DNA of 64,000 bases from Malaya genurostris (lineage: Eukaryota; Arthropoda; Insecta; Diptera; Culicidae). Under the pieces are notes generated by a model that saw nothing but the letters and a program-made list of their open reading frames with translations, was not told the origin of the DNA and made no database searches. Below, in pieces: positions 22,438-34,596 of the stretch. Within the stretch, counting starts at the first letter, position 1; each line of letters opens with the position of its first letter. Made by a program: the position numbers and the translations under genes. The stretch is from positions 297,214,314 to 297,278,313 of the forward strand of contig NC_080572.1 in NCBI RefSeq assembly GCF_030247185.1, in the 5' to 3' direction.

Positions 22438-23611
22438 AGGAGTGTATCGATAAGTAGTTAGCAACATTGTTTTCGATATATTGTAGAAAAATTACATTTC
22501 TATGCATTTCACTGATTACATTGAAGAAAATCCTAGTTTCTGTGAAACGCTCGCACTTTGGACTTGACATTCTTCATTAAATTCTGCATAGTTACTTTTG
22601 TGACTTTCTTGGTGGCAGCTGTCCAGTTTTTTTGAACTCCTGCATGTTTTGGGACACTGTACCTTCCTTTCGAAACTGCCGCTTGACAATTGCCCAATAC
22701 CTTTCAATTGGCCGAAGATCCGGGCAGTTCGGTGGATTGATGTCCTTTTTCACGAATTGTACATTATTTTTTGACAATCACTGAAGAACGGAGTTGGCGT
22801 AGTGGGCTGAAGTCAAATCCGGCCAGAAGAGAGGAGGAGCTTTATGCTTTCTGTACAGTGGCAGCATTCTCTTCTTCAAACATTCTTCCTCGTACACCTT
22901 GGAGTTAATTGTGCCCTTCGTGAATAAAATCGACGATCGCAAACCACAGGTACAAATTGCTTGCCAGACCAATACCTTCTGTCCAAACTTTTCCATCGCC
23001 ATCGTGGTGTCAGCGTCGTCCAGGTCCTGGTACACCGGTTTCGTATAATATTGCGGTTTGGGCAGCGCTCGAGAGTCTTCCTTGGCGTAGGTTTCGTCGT
23101 CGATCAGGATGCATCCGTCTTTATTCTGTAGAATCCGGTTAAACAGTTTTCGCGCTCTTGTTTTGGCTTGAACTTGCTGCACCAGGGACTTTTTCGGCAC
23201 CTGCTTGGCCAAATCCCGCGTCGACGCCGATGGGTTTTTCCTGATGTACTCAACCACTTAAGTCCCGGCCGGGCTGGCTGGGACCCGTTTTCCTACCGGA
23301 TCGGGGCAAATCCTTCATGGAAAGGGTCTTACCGAACTTCTCGATAATATTTTTGATACTGGTGTGGTGCACTTTCACCCGTTTTGCAATTTCGTTGTAC
23401 GTGACACCACTTTCTGAGCACCAACTGTGCAGAATTTTCTTTTGTGTTTCCAGATCATCATTGAAACGATAAATCGTACCGAAACCAATCGATTGCGCAG
23501 CTGTTATTGACATGTGAACAAACATGTCACCGCAGAACACGCTGCAAAAAATTAAGCCATTTCAGAGTAATAACTGTTTGAATGTTGCTAACTACTTATC
23601 AATACACTCCT
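22438..23611 (-). mobile_element. DD37E-type element, 1.17 kb, broken
   Basis: The inverted repeats are about 30 bp with one mismatch, beginning AGGAGTGTATCGATAAGTAG on the left and AGGAGTGTATTGATAAGTAG reading in from the right. TA lies on both sides (22436-22437 and 23612-23613). The transposase on the minus strand is almost complete but frameshifted. The outer 13 bases of the left end match the element at 1868. Confidence 0.93.
22533..23513 (-). pseudogene. DD37E transposase, frameshifted and with a stop
   Basis: The likely start is ATG 23513 (MSITAAQSIGFG). The N-terminal HTH region contains VTYNEIAKRVKVHHTSIKNI, and a second HTH region contains KNPSASTRDLAKQVPKKSLV. Catalytic residues: D in LIDDETYAKEDS, D in FWPDLTSAHY, E in RPIERYW. 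There are 37 residues between the last two, counting one stop, which defines DD37E. Lesions: a frame change near 23255, a TGA at 22778-22780 where a tryptophan would be expected, and a frame change near 22640. The reading ends at TAG 22533-22535. The enzyme would cut and paste the element at TA dinucleotides; this copy cannot. Confidence 0.92.
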
Positions 23612-23613
23612 TA

Positions 23614-23966
23614 ATACTACCATTGCTACGGCAAAAAGTCTTTACGAGCAATCCAATGATTGCTAATCATTCCATTTTCAATTTATATTTCAAAAAACTG
23701 TACAGAACTATAAAACAAACAGAGAATAACCGATCTCTTCTATCATTCGAATCATTTTACTCTCAGCGTGTTGCCACTCTCGCGTCACTGATGTGCCTGT
23801 TCGCCGTACGCTGCATCAATTCAATCATCTTTGAATGACGATCATTTGGGTTCGTGACAGAACTATCTCGTAGCTTTGACGTGTGAATGATGAACACGAC
23901 TCAGTGCAACTCTGGTTTAAAAACAGTTTACTTCAAAAAGACTTAAAGTTTTAAACTTAAGTTTTA
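23614..23966. other. No gene recognised
   Basis: A short AT-rich gap between two elements; nothing recognised. Confidence 0.4.
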
Positions 23967-23968
23967 TA

Positions 23969-24142
23969 AAGGGTGATTTTTTAAGAGCTTGAGAACTTTT
24001 TTAAACAATAAAACGCATAAAATTTGCAAAATCTCATCGGTTCTTTATTTTAAACGTTAGATTGGTACATGACATTTACTTTTTGAAGATAATTTCATTT
24101 AAATGTTGACCGCGGCTGCGTCTTAGGTGGTCCATTCGGAAA
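23969..24142 (+). repeat. Left 174-bp arm of the fold-back element
   Basis: By base-by-base reading it is the exact reverse complement of 24720-24893. It starts AAGGGTGATTTTTTAAGAGC and ends in TTAGGTGGTCCATTCGGAAA. Confidence 0.9.
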
Positions 24143-24735
24143 GTCCAATTTTGGGCAACTTTTTCGAGCATTTCGGCCGGAATAGCCCGAATTTCTTCGG
24201 AAATGTTGTCTTCCAAAGCTGGAATAGTTACTGGCTTATTTCTGTAGACTTTAGACTTGACGTAGCCCCACAAAAAATAGTCTAAAGGCGTCAAATCGCA
24301 TGATCTTGGTGGCCAACTTACCGGTCCATTTCTTGAGATGAATTGTTCTCCGAAGTTTTCCCTCAAAATGCCCATAGAATCGCGAGCTGTGTGGCATGTA
24401 GCGCCATCTTGTTGAAACCACATGTCAACCAAGTTCAGTTCTTCCATTTTTGGCAACAAAAAGTTTGTTAGCATCGAACGATAGCGATCGCCATTCACTG
24501 TAACGTTGCGTCCAACAGCATCTTTGAAAAAATACGGTCCAATGATTCCACCAGCGTACAAACCACACCAAACAGTGCATTTTTCGGGATGCATGGGCAG
24601 TTCTTGAACGGCTTCTGGTTGCTCTTCACTCCAAATGCGGCAATTTTGCTTATTTACGTAGCCATTCAACCAGAAATGAGCCTCATCGCTGAACAAAATT
24701 TGTCGATAAAAAAGCGGATTTTCCGAATGGACCAC
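24076..24735 (-). pseudogene. DD41D-type Tc1/mariner transposase, N-terminus lost
   Basis: An open frame of about 219 codons with no ATG at its head; it enters from the inverted arm. It holds the catalytic D in FSDEAHFWLNGYVNKQNC, the second D in WFQQDGATCHTARD and the third D in DLTPLDYFLWGYVKSKVY. There are 41 residues between the second and third, as in the DD41D (rosa-like) group. The C-terminus WTFRMDHLRRSRGQHLNEII is encoded inside the terminal arm. The DNA-binding HTH half is missing, so the protein could not bind its ends. The remaining catalytic domain is uninterrupted, suggesting a fairly recent origin. Confidence 0.9.
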
Positions 24736-24893
24736 CTAAGACGCAGCCGCGGTCAACATTTAAATGAAATTATCTTCAAAAAGTAAATGTCATGTACCAA
24801 TCTAACGTTTAAAATAAAGAACCGATGAGATTTTGCAAATTTTATGCGTTTTATTGTTTAAAAAAGTTCTCAAGCTCTTAAAAAATCACCCTT
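24720..24893 (-). repeat. Right 174-bp arm of the fold-back element
   Basis: The partner of 23969-24142. Together the arms could form a very long cruciform or a double-stranded RNA if transcribed. Confidence 0.9.
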
Positions 24894-24895
24894 TA

Positions 24896-25880
24896 CAAAA
24901 AAAAGATACTCGCATTTCTTCAACCTAAGGTTAAGTCTAACATAACAACTATGTTTATCTTCTATTGCTATAATTATGAATAATAAATAGCAAACAACAA
25001 TAGTTGAAGCGAGAGAGAGATAAAATAGCGCCAAATGGGCCACTCCGTCCACCGTTTAAAGTGGATAGATTCTCCAGAAACGGCGACACGATTCTTCAAA
25101 GATAAGAAACGAATAAATTTGATTTTGATAAGCAATCGGATATAAACAATCGTTTGCAACAACAACAACACAGCACTTCTATCCGGTTGTTTCTTTTCAA
25201 GTAGGAGAACAAAACAGAACAGAACGAAAGGACATAAATATTCACCCACAACAGCAGCGGTAGGGTGGCAACCAGCACGACCAGTAAAAGCAGGCAGCCG
25301 AAAATCACATTAAAAGCTCTGCTGGAAAAATAGACCTTGCCATTCCGGGTGGGGGTTCGGTCGTCGGTGGGGTTGGGTTGCTTTGCTGGGTGTCGTTGGA
25401 TACCGGGAGATGCCGTATATGTTGGCGCCAGCCAGACGGACGCCAGATAGTTGCTACGCCATCCTGGAATCTGTGTCGGATGTGTGTTGCTGTTCGAAGC
25501 GCTGCGTCGGCGGTTGGATTACTGGGGGGGCCATCGGAAGGGCATAATACTCTGTTTTTCCATTCCATTCTCCGCATGGGAGAAGTCAGCAGCAGCATTG
25601 CGATAGTGCCAGTTTTTTTATTTGTTTGAAGGAAAAACTGCGTAAATGCATTCACTTTGTAGCTTTGGTAGAACTGCTTGACTGTTGGGACTAATCTAAC
25701 CGTCACGTGGCAATAAGAGCCAAGAGCTTTCCACTGGCGGTTCCAGAATTATTTCCTACTGCGATTTTCTTTACGTAATAAGTAGCAATTTTTTCCGTCT
25801 GCATTAAGATATCAAGAATAAGATGTGAACGATAATTTGTAGTGTTCAAGTTTTGTGCATACATTATCTCTCATTCATTC
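24896..25880. other. No gene recognised; GC rises
   Basis: After about 25250 the base composition becomes distinctly more GC-rich. Open frames at 25305-25706 and 25378-25629 overlap on opposite strands and have no motif. Confidence 0.4.
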
Positions 25881-25899
25881 ATTCATTACCATTCGATAG

Positions 25900-26199
25900 A
25901 ATTCTTCTTTTCTAACCACAAAACTATTTTTCCGTTCATTACAGAAACTCCACGAACCTTCACGTCAAACGTCTTCCTAAGAGAAAGCAACCAATAAGCA
26001 AAAAAAAAACAATAGCAAAAACACACAAACACATACAACAACAACAAGAACAAGAACGCGAATACAAAACAATACGAGATCGCACAAAACTCGAAACTTT
26101 TCCCAAGCAATAGGAGGCAAACAAAACACACAGTAATAACTGGAAGAAGACGACGCGGCTCCCGATCGGCAGTAGATAAAGTTATTACATTTTCCCAAG
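25900..26199 (+). other. Candidate non-coding first exon
   Basis: A stretch rich in ACA/CAA repeats (25995-26080) and GC-richer sequence leads to a strong splice donor, CCCAAG|GTAAGT, with the exon end at 26199. Long CAA-rich untranslated leaders are common in dipteran regulatory genes. There is no ATG-led frame that uses the donor convincingly. The left boundary is a guess. Confidence 0.22.
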
Positions 26200-26201
26200 G
26201 T

Positions 26202-27170
26202 AAGTGGAATTGTATTTGCCATACTTTTTGGGCAACGAACAACTCGAAGACGACGTCTTTCGTTTCGTTTTCCACGGGTTCCAGCAGCCGGCAGCCAGGA
26301 ACTGAAGCACCATCTAACCGCCCAACCACTGACTGATAGTTTGATTTTCCTTCAACTTTTCCACCTACATGCTCTTTGCTCACCCTGTCAAGGAACGTCG
26401 GATGAGAGAATGTATTTCCCGTGTCTTTTAGGTTTTTTATTTTTTAATTTTTTTTGTGAGGTTCGTCTTTGTGGCGTGCATGACGTCGGTCGTATCTCTA
26501 CTTATAGCTAGTGGAGCGTGAATTCCTGGGCTCCTGGATCCTAGGGCTCTGGTCGGTCGGTCGGTCGGTGATGTCAGGCGCCACGCGGTCGCGACACACA
26601 GCTTCCGAGAGCGGTTTTTCAGAGACGCGCTGCCGCTCTGTAGAATAAACGATGCTACTCCGGTGGCATCCTAGTAGTAGCTGAGGCATCAAGCATCCGT
26701 GTATCCCCCGGTGGCTCGGGTCGGTCTAACGGAATGTGCCACTACGGGATGGAGTTGTTTGCGAAGAGTGGTTTCCATGTGGACGAACGTTGCCTCCTAG
26801 CCTTCGGAAGAAAGCAACGGCGGGTTAGAAGCGGTGTAAAAATATACACTTTTTGGGCAGGTTATTGAAAATGCGCGCCAGCAGAAATTGTTTCTGGTTC
26901 TATGACTTAGATTTCATTGTACCAAAGATTAACCTAATGTATTGAAACTTGATTAATTTCGTACAAAATGTTTCGGAATCACTTATATTATAGCTTTTCT
27001 ATGACATTTTGTCCCGGATCGATTTTAGCACGGTTCATTTTTGGCAACATAATCGTGACATTTGTAAACCAGATGATGACAAAGCTGGCAGACTTTTCGA
27101 GTTGAAAACAATTCCATAATTATATTGATTTAAACTACTTACAAACAATAAATGCTTGAACAACACAACA
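26202..27170. other. GC-rich block, no gene recognised
   Basis: Contains (GGTC)n at about 26548-26570 and GC-rich unique sequence to about 26860, then AT-rich sequence. It may hold a promoter on either strand (for example TATAAGTA read on the minus strand near 26508), but nothing is decisive. Confidence 0.35.
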
Positions 27171-27179
27171 CCCAGGTAC

Positions 27180-27500
27180 CATTCGAATCGGTTCGCCGTG
27201 ATCAACAAATGCGTGTGTGAGAAATAATTTTACTCATTTTTCTCAGACACTGACATCTGAACCGTTTTCTACAAACTCAGATTCATATGAAATGTCGTAT
27301 ACTCCCGAACAAGGATCCTAAATTTAATTTGGATCCGACTTCTGGTTCCGGAATTACAGGATGATATGTGAAACGAAATTAAAATAATGTAATTCGTAGA
27401 TGGCTGAACCGATCTAAGATTCAAATGAAAGGTCATAAGATTCTATAAAACATCTTGCTTTTTAGTATGATCCGACTTCCGGTTTAGTATAAAAATAAAT
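27180..27500 (+). repeat. Diverged R3 repeat fragment
   Basis: It holds the R3 phrases GATGGCTGAACCGATCTAAG, ATTCAAATGAAAGGTCATAA and GATCCGACTTCCGGTTTAG, seen in better copies at 31778-33340 and 54580-55390. Confidence 0.6.
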
Positions 27501-27996
27501 CAATCAGGTTTATCGGTTTGGAAAATTTGGATACTCGATAACCAAATAAACTCATTTCAGTTTTAGCGGTATTCGGTATTCATGTAACGATTTCTTAAAA
27601 ATGTCTACAATGAATTTTAAAAATTTTAAATTAGATGTAAACTACTACTACTCCTTAAGTGAATTCAACTGACTTCGCTCACACCGATTTTCGAATTCCG
27701 GTTACGGTTTCGAATCGTTTCACAAAGCTCAATCGTTTTCTTAAAAAAGGCCAGATCGAATTTCATTAACAAAAACTCAAATTAAAAGACTTATAGTTCC
27801 ATACAAAATTGGGTAATTTTAACTGATTCCGACTTCCGATCAATTATGTTTAATAAACTTAGTGATCATTCTCAAGTATTACCGTCTGTTGAGCTTTCGC
27901 TGAGAAGGATCCAATTTTTACTGATAAAAAAATCATTAAACGTCATCAAATCAATCACGAATTTTCCAGTATTTCAGAAACGTTTTCTACCAATTT

Positions 27997-28380
27997 CAAT
28001 ACGGTTTCAGACAAGGTTCTGGTACACAAACTGCTAATATGGAACTAGTTGAGTGAAATAGATCGTAAGAAGATGGTCGGTGCCTTATTTACTGATCTTA
28101 AAAAACTTTTGACACGTTAAACCACACGATTTCATGGGAAAAGCTCGAATGATATGGTATCAGAGGCATTGCCAACAACGTTATTCGTAGTTACTTGACG
28201 AATAGGCAACAATTTGTATCCATTGATGGTGAACGTAGCAATCTGGCTCCTATGAAAATTGGTGAACCACAAGGTAGTACTATAGGACCTTTATTATTTC
28301 TCTTACACATAAATGATTTAGGCAATTTGAATCTTAACTCCAAGGCTCTTTGTCGATGATACAGCTTTATTTTAAAATGA
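27997..28380 (+). pseudogene. Non-LTR reverse transcriptase fragment
   Basis: The + strand frames give QYGFRQGSGTQTANMELVE, KKMVGALFTDLKK, then GIRGIANNVIRSYLTNRQQF and GEPQGSTIGPLLFLLHINDL. These are followed, after a frame change, by VDDTALF, the position of the catalytic xxDD box. These are consecutive reverse transcriptase blocks of a CR1/Jockey-like LINE. Several stops and frame changes make it dead. The fragment may belong to the same family as the 3' end at 43440-43924. Confidence 0.8.
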
Positions 28381-28579
28381 CAATACCTAAAAGGCTTCAA
28401 AGTTAGGCTCAAAATTATTTTAATTTATTCATCATATAAATTTATGACCATACGAAGCGTTTTTGGTTATTCTGGTTCCCGAATAGCGGCTCTGGATATA
28501 CCTTAAATAATGACGAATTCTCATGGAATGTTCAATCAATTATCACTCCGACACTATGGGGTGATGAGTAATTAAAACC

Positions 28580-29190
28580 TTAAACTGCCACTTAAAACGA
28601 TGGTTATGATAACTAAAACACCGAAGAAACTTCATGCAAAAAACACATGCGGGTTGATAAATAGTATTGCGTAAATGGTCACCTTTGGCCTTGAGTATAA
28701 AACGTACTCTTTTTTCGGCGTTTTCCATCGTATGGCCAATGTATCTGCCGATATGGCGGCTATTTCACGTGGTATGTAGTCTTTGAGTTGAGCTATGGTT
28801 ATTGGATTATCAGCGTATACTTTGGAATAGTCCCACAAAAAAAAGTCTGGTGACGTCAAATCGGATGAGTCAACCAAAATCATCATCAACAATCGATTGT
28901 TAGTCGAACTGTATGACATGTTGCACCGTCCTGTTGAAGCCAGTAGCCATTCAAACCATTTTCACGGACAGAGGGCATCACAAACTCAATTATCATGGCT
29001 CGATAACGAGCGCCATTAACAGTTTTCGTTGTTCCATCAACGCCTTGGAGAAAATAGGGGTCAATCACCATATCCGCTGCACAAACATCACATCAAACTA
29101 TAACTTTTTGTGCGTATAATAGCAGTTCTTCATTTAACTGAGGGTTTTCAGTGGCATTGAACCGAAAATTCTGCTTAATCGGTTTTTCAA
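28580..29190 (-). pseudogene. DD41D-like transposase remnant
   Basis: Minus-strand frames give KQNFRFNATENPQLNEELL, then VIDPYFLQGVDGTTKTVNGA, YWLQQDGATCHT (second catalytic D), and SPDFFLWDYSKVYADNPITI (third D) in another frame. The wording follows the transposase at 24076-24735 (YFFKDAVG, VTVNGDRYRSM, WFQQDGATCHTA). It is heavily decayed, with frame changes near 28900 and 29070. No inverted repeats were found. Confidence 0.8.
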
Positions 29191-29294
29191 ACGAAACGCA
29201 CGTTTCGTTTTCACAATTGAGAAGTTCTGAGAATCTGACCATTTTGTCAAAAGTTATTCGGTTGCCCGAAATGGTCCATCCTGTAATGCTATTT

Positions 29295-29780
29295 TGGATT
29301 TGTTATTCTCATTCCCTTAAAAAAACTAAAATATTAGTTAAAACGGCTGATTTTTTAGCTGAATTTAACCATTAAATATGCTGTCATTTCTTAGCAAAGA
29401 CACACTCAATTTTCATTCAACTAATGTTTTAGTTGAATCAACCAAATAAAATGTTGTTCTCAACTTATGTGAATGGTTCAATTCAACAGAAGGTATTCAT
29501 AAACTAGAAAATATTTTCCATTGAAATCAGATTTTCAATTTTAGTATTGATTTTGTCAATACACCCAATTAAAAATGTTGAACGTAACTGAATACAAAAA
29601 ATACTAAACATTGAATCCAGATTAAAAGCTGAGTGTTGAAGTTCAGTACAACTAATCAGTTGTTACTTTTCCTGCACTACACGGTTAAGCCAACGATCGC
29701 AAAGCAACTAAAATATTAGTTGTTTTTTTCTGAATTTAATCGGTGAAAATTTGATACAACTAATCGATTGTTGTTTTAAC
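29295..29780 (-). repeat. Reverse-oriented relative of the CACGGAACGACC element
   Basis: It contains the TTAGTTGAAT/ATTCAACTAA motifs together with AAATATGCTGTCATTTCTTA, matching in reverse the block at 16150-16350 (AAGAAATGACAGCACGTTTA). The diagnostic terminus was not found, so boundaries are approximate. Confidence 0.5.
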
Positions 29781-29789
29781 TAAACCGTC

Positions 29790-31115
29790 ATTTTTTATTT
29801 ATCATGCTGGCAGTTCAGCCATGACACCCAGCAGAGACACGCATCACAAACGAATAATGAAACGTTGCAGTTGAGCAATGACATACATCCTAAGCAGAAA
29901 ATGAATCGTTTCAATAAGGTGTCATTCGTGCAACTGATCAATGACACAATCCCAGCAAAGTTACCTGAATGCATGAAAGCAAAAGTCTCAGTTGTTTCCA
30001 TCAATTAATCAGTAATTTGAGCTTAAGATGCCTTAAGATTAATATTTCTACTGCTAGGGGGGCAGCTAATCGTTTACCGCTTGAAGTTTGCCTAAGTAGC
30101 TGCTTATAGCTTTATCACTAAACTCATAGATGATATAGAAATGCAACAAAAGGTTAAAATTCCCAAGAAGGAATTCACCAGCAAAATGTTCACAGGACAT
30201 TAAGAATTTTTTCCTCCACTTGCAGAATGGCTCGCTGGAAGAGCCTTTTTAATTCCATTATCAAGAATGTTGCTGATAAGCCTTATGCACGTTCAAGAAA
30301 ATAAAAATAGTACCACTTCACTTTAACAGCAAAATTTTAAGCGTTAAGCGTTTTTAATTGTATTGACATAAACTGTCCGAAAAATGATTACTCGCAGATG
30401 AGATTAAAACATTTATACTGTAGGAATATCTATTCTATACATGGAAACTTGTTTTAATATTCTTCTGCATACTTTCACTTCCATGAAACGGCCACTACGT
30501 AACTGACATAAATGACGTTCATTTTTCATTGAAAATTTTCAATTTGAAACGTTTCTGGTGAAATGAAGAGGATTTTTGTTCTGCGCTTTGCTGTCTTCGT
30601 TCACCGCCAAGTGACAGCATTTGAATACAGTAATTTTGTTTACCTGGATGGTTATGACAAAATCAACAGATATGTTAGTTGAATCAACAACATTTTATTT
30701 GAAACCAGCAGGACGTGAAACAACATTGGAAATTGGACCTGAATAAAAACAAGCAGTTTTTATGAGTTCTTAAGTCTTTGCAATTAAATCTTAGAAGGAG
30801 AAAATCGAAAACATGCCATATCCGCAAAATAAAATGATAAATAATTTCACACACACTTTTGCTGATCTCGACGAACTAATTCGAATGGTGTATGGGTGAA
30901 GAAGTTATGCTCGTTCAGCAACTATTGCTGTAAGCAGTTTAAAGCAATATAAATATGAAATTATTGTGAACTCGAAAACACTGCCATTTTTCTAATATAT
31001 ATGTCATATTCGAACGATTATGTTGCCAAAAACCAACCGTCTCAAAATCGAAACGAGGCAAAACGTCATGAAAAAGGATGCTCAGAATTAATTCCATACA
31101 ACACGATTGAAAACC
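29790..31115. other. No gene recognised
   Basis: AT-rich. A fragment near 30660-30700 again carries GTTAGTTGAATCAACAACAT, related to the element above. No coding motif. Confidence 0.4.
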
Positions 31116-31124
31116 GTGTTTGAT

Positions 31125-31420
31125 ACTATGTTCACACAACGAGTTAAAACTAGTTTTAACTACGATTTCATGTTTTAAGTTAAATAACATGTTTTACTTT
31201 TGCGTTATTTCATATTCAGAAACGTCACAGTGAAACATGTTTTCCCTAAATAATATGATATAATTGTTACTCAAGCACAACCCTGCTAGCATTTTATGTC
31301 ACTTTTCGACTATGTCAATCAACAAGCTGTTCAACAACAGCAGTTTTTCATCAAAGTAGCCATTTAATCATAATTAAACAAAACTGGGAATTGGTACAAC
31401 CATTTATTTGTATTAAGGTA
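31125..31420 (-). repeat. M1 repeat, reverse copy
   Basis: It starts CTATGTTCACACAACGAGTT. It includes GCACAACCCTGCTAGCATTT and CTTTTCGACTATGTCAATCA, the reverse complements of M1 landmarks at 4900-4960. Confidence 0.75.
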
Positions 31421-31639
31421 TGACTTACTTGTTGCTCAAAAATATTTATTTCGCTTGAATGGCTAACCTTTTGAAGCAAAAAACCTTCGAAACATTGACA
31501 ATTAGCGTGAAACGGTAACATCATTCAGATCTAGGAGAAGCACCTGTTTTTTCTCATTTTCCGGATGTTACAAACGTACTTTTTCTTTTACACCTCCGAT
31601 CACGAATTAAACACTAGTACAAAATATATACTTGTAGCA

Positions 31640-31765
31640 CTGAATAGTTGAATAAAAATGAACATTTTTAATTTTCCGTCATTTTCGACTATTGTCAATT
31701 GACAAGCTTGCGTCGAATACATTTTTTAATCAAAGTAGCCATGTAATCATCATAGAAGAAATTAT
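31640..31765 (-). repeat. M1 repeat, reverse fragment
   Basis: It holds CGACTATTGTCAATTGACAA and AATCAAAGTAGCCATGTAAT, the reverse of 4850-4935. It is truncated where the R3 element begins. Confidence 0.6.
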
Positions 31766-31777
31766 TCAAATCTTTTT

Positions 31778-33340
31778 GCCTTTCTCATATAGAAAGGTTA
31801 TGCAATCACTTGAAAAACCGACTAGTGAAAATTGGCCCGGAGGGCCAAGTGTCATATACCATTCGACTCAGTTCATCGAACTGAGCAATGTCTGGGTGTG
31901 TGTATGTATGTGTGTGTGTGTATGTGTCAAATAATCTCACTAGGTTTTCTCGGAGATGGCTGAACCGATTTTGACAAACTAGAATTCAAATGAAAGGTCT
32001 CGTGGTCCCATACGAAATTCCTGAATTTCATCCAGATCCGACTTCCGGTTCCGGAATTATAGGGTAAAGTATGTTCGATATTGTACACCGTCACTTAAAT
32101 CGGCGAAACAAAAAACTTAAAAAATTTTCTAAACTGATCTCAAAACTACACAAACCGATAGTCATTATCAGTAGGCAACTAAACAAACCAATTCAAGCTA
32201 TCCTGGTTTCCGTTATCCGGTTCCGGAAGTACCGGAAATAGTGGTCATATATACCAAAATGGATCTCACTCACTTTTCTCAGCGATGGTTTGACCGATTT
32301 CCACAAACTTAGATTCAAATGAAAGGTCTCCCGGTCCCACAAGGAATTCCTGAATTTCTTCCGGATCCGACTTCCGGTTCCGGAATTATAGGGTAAAGTG
32401 TGTTCAATATTGTACACCGTCACTTAAACCGGCAAAGCAAAAAACGTGAAAATTTTTCTAAACTGGTCTCAAAACTACACAAATCGATAGTCATTATCAG
32501 TAGGCAACTAAACAAACCGATTCCGGCTATCCTGGTTCCCAGTATCCGGTTCCGGAAGTACCAGAAATAGTGGTCATATATACCAAAATGGATCTCACTC
32601 ACTTTTCTCAGCGATGGTTTGACCGATTTCCACAAACTTAGATTCAAATGAAAGGTCTTCCGGTCCCATAAGGAATTCCTGATTTTCATCTGGATCCGAC
32701 TTCCGGTTCCGGAATTATAGGGTAAAGTGTGTTCAATATTGTACACCGTCACTTAAACCGGCGAAACAAAAAACGTGAAAATTTTTCTAAACTGGTCTCA
32801 AAACTACCCAAATCGATAGTCATTATCAGTAGACAACTAAACGAACCGATTCCGGCTATCCTGGCTCCCAGTTTCCGGTTCCGGAAGTACCAGAAATAGT
32901 GGTCATATATACCAAAATGGATCTCACTCACTTTTCTCAGCGGTGGTTTGACCGATTTCCACAAACTTAGATTCAATTGAAAGGTCTCTTGGTCCCATAC
33001 GGAATTCCTGAATTTCATCCGGATCCGACTTCCGAATCCGGAGTTATAGGGTGCGTACTAGAAGAGTTTGTTTGTCATGTTAGTTGGTGGCCGTACGAAC
33101 CGACTTCGATTATACCGGTTCTCAGGTTGCGGTGCCGGAAGTGCATATAATAGTAAACCCATTTCGTTCTCTTAAGGATGGCTTACGCAATCAAAGCACT
33201 GTTATATTCTGTATGTTATGCATAAACAATCACTTGGTTTCTTTCAAAAATCGAAGAGAAACTTTTGAATAGAATACCACAATATTATATGTGCATGAGA
33301 AAGGCATCATTACACCACTAGGTGGATTAAAACAGGTTTT
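31778..33340 (+). repeat. R3 dispersed repeat with 329-bp tandem units
   Basis: It starts GCCTTTCTCATATAGAAAGG and ends near ATGAGAAAGGC...AGGTGGATTAAAACAGG, giving an 11-bp inverted terminal match (GCCTTTCTCAT). After a (GT)n stretch near 31893-31925, about three units of 329-331 bp follow (starting near 32068, 32399 and 32728). Each contains GATCCGACTTCCGGTTCCGG and ATATTGTACACCGTCACTTA. No coding motif; open frames in it are repeat-derived. Confidence 0.85.
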
Positions 33341-33344
33341 TTTT

Positions 33345-34594
33345 TGTTAAGTGCATGATAAATGCATGCAATGTACTCATTTTCTAGGACGTTTTTGTTT
33401 TTAAACATGTGAAGGCAGTGGCAACTGGCACATTGACACCACTTTTGTCTTTTTTTGAGAGCTCGTTGGATGAAGGGTTCGTTCTGTAAGCAAAAATCAT
33501 ACACATTATTGAATTAAATGTTCGACACATGTTATTTATTATTTTATAATGTGTGTTTTGGCTGTTTTATATTACGACAATTTCTGACACAAATTTGGGG
33601 TCACTTTTTGACACGGATTGATTAGGGTAGTTAATCAAAACATGTTTCAGCGCTCATGTCACATAATCGAACACACTTCTCAAACCAAATGGATCGCCAA
33701 TAATTCATTTGAACTTGATCATCGATCACTTCTTGGAATAATTGGTTCATAAACATCCGAGAAAAAAAGATAAGTAAAATTTTGTCAACATACTGGCATC
33801 TGTAAAAGAACTACTGAATATCGGCAAATCCTATGTAAAAATTACTAACTAAGAAATGTCATTTTCAGCCAAAATCAGTAAAAGTTTCACAAATTTTTAG
33901 TAAACCAATTTAAAAATAATGAATAATCACTATATATTCAGAAGATATACAGATCAGTTAAATTACATCATTTTCGGAAGTGATGATGAGAAAATTTCGG
34001 TATTCATAGAGAAAACATAGTGGTGCAAATTTATTACTGTGCGAAAAATAGATAATACTGATTTTTGACGGTGAGTTTTCTTTGGATGAATATATTCAAA
34101 AAGCCTTGTACAGCTTTTTATTTCACCTTTAATAATATGATTGATGATATCACATTCTACAGAAATTGCAACGCTAACGATAGCAATCGAGAGTTATTAT
34201 CTTTGGAGAGTATGCGTATTTTCATACATTTTTCCAAAAAACTACTACTGATTACTGAATGTTCAGCTGTTTGAAAGTCAGTAAAGCTTCACCGACATCC
34301 GTAAAAATACTAAGAGAGCTTCTTACACCATCAAACCTAGTCAAAGCAAACAACCCGGGTCGAAGTGATTTGCAAACCAATAACAAATTGTATTATAAAA
34401 ACCAAACATTTCAATGGTAGAAATTAACATGATTTAGTTTGAAATAAGAGTTGAAATAACATAAATCATAACGAAGCCTGCAAGCAAGAATAGCAACAAA
34501 ATATAAAACTCTGTCATTGTAATATCAAACCAAGAACAAAATATTTATAGAAGACGATTTTCAGTTACTTTATATTCTGGCGTTCAGAATAAAG
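33345..34594. other. No gene recognised
   Basis: AT-rich sequence with no motif or repeat recognised. Confidence 0.4.
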
Positions 34595-34596
34595 TA

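Larger units (their letters stand above)
23969..24893. mobile_element. Fold-back DD41D transposon derivative
   Basis: A 925-bp element flanked by TA (23967-23968, 24894-24895). Its two ends, 23969-24142 and 24720-24893, are 174-bp inverted repeats that appear identical. They carry not only the terminus but also the 3' coding end of the transposase: each arm encodes RMDHLRRSRGQHLNEIIFKK. The 5' half of the original element has thus been replaced by an inverted copy of the 3' end. Confidence 0.93.

Noticed and set aside
25305..26383. Open frames of 80-165 codons on the minus strand in the GC-richer block
   Set aside because: Low-complexity runs (FLLLLYVFVCFCYCFFF) come from the ACA/CAA-rich strand; no domain or splice support.
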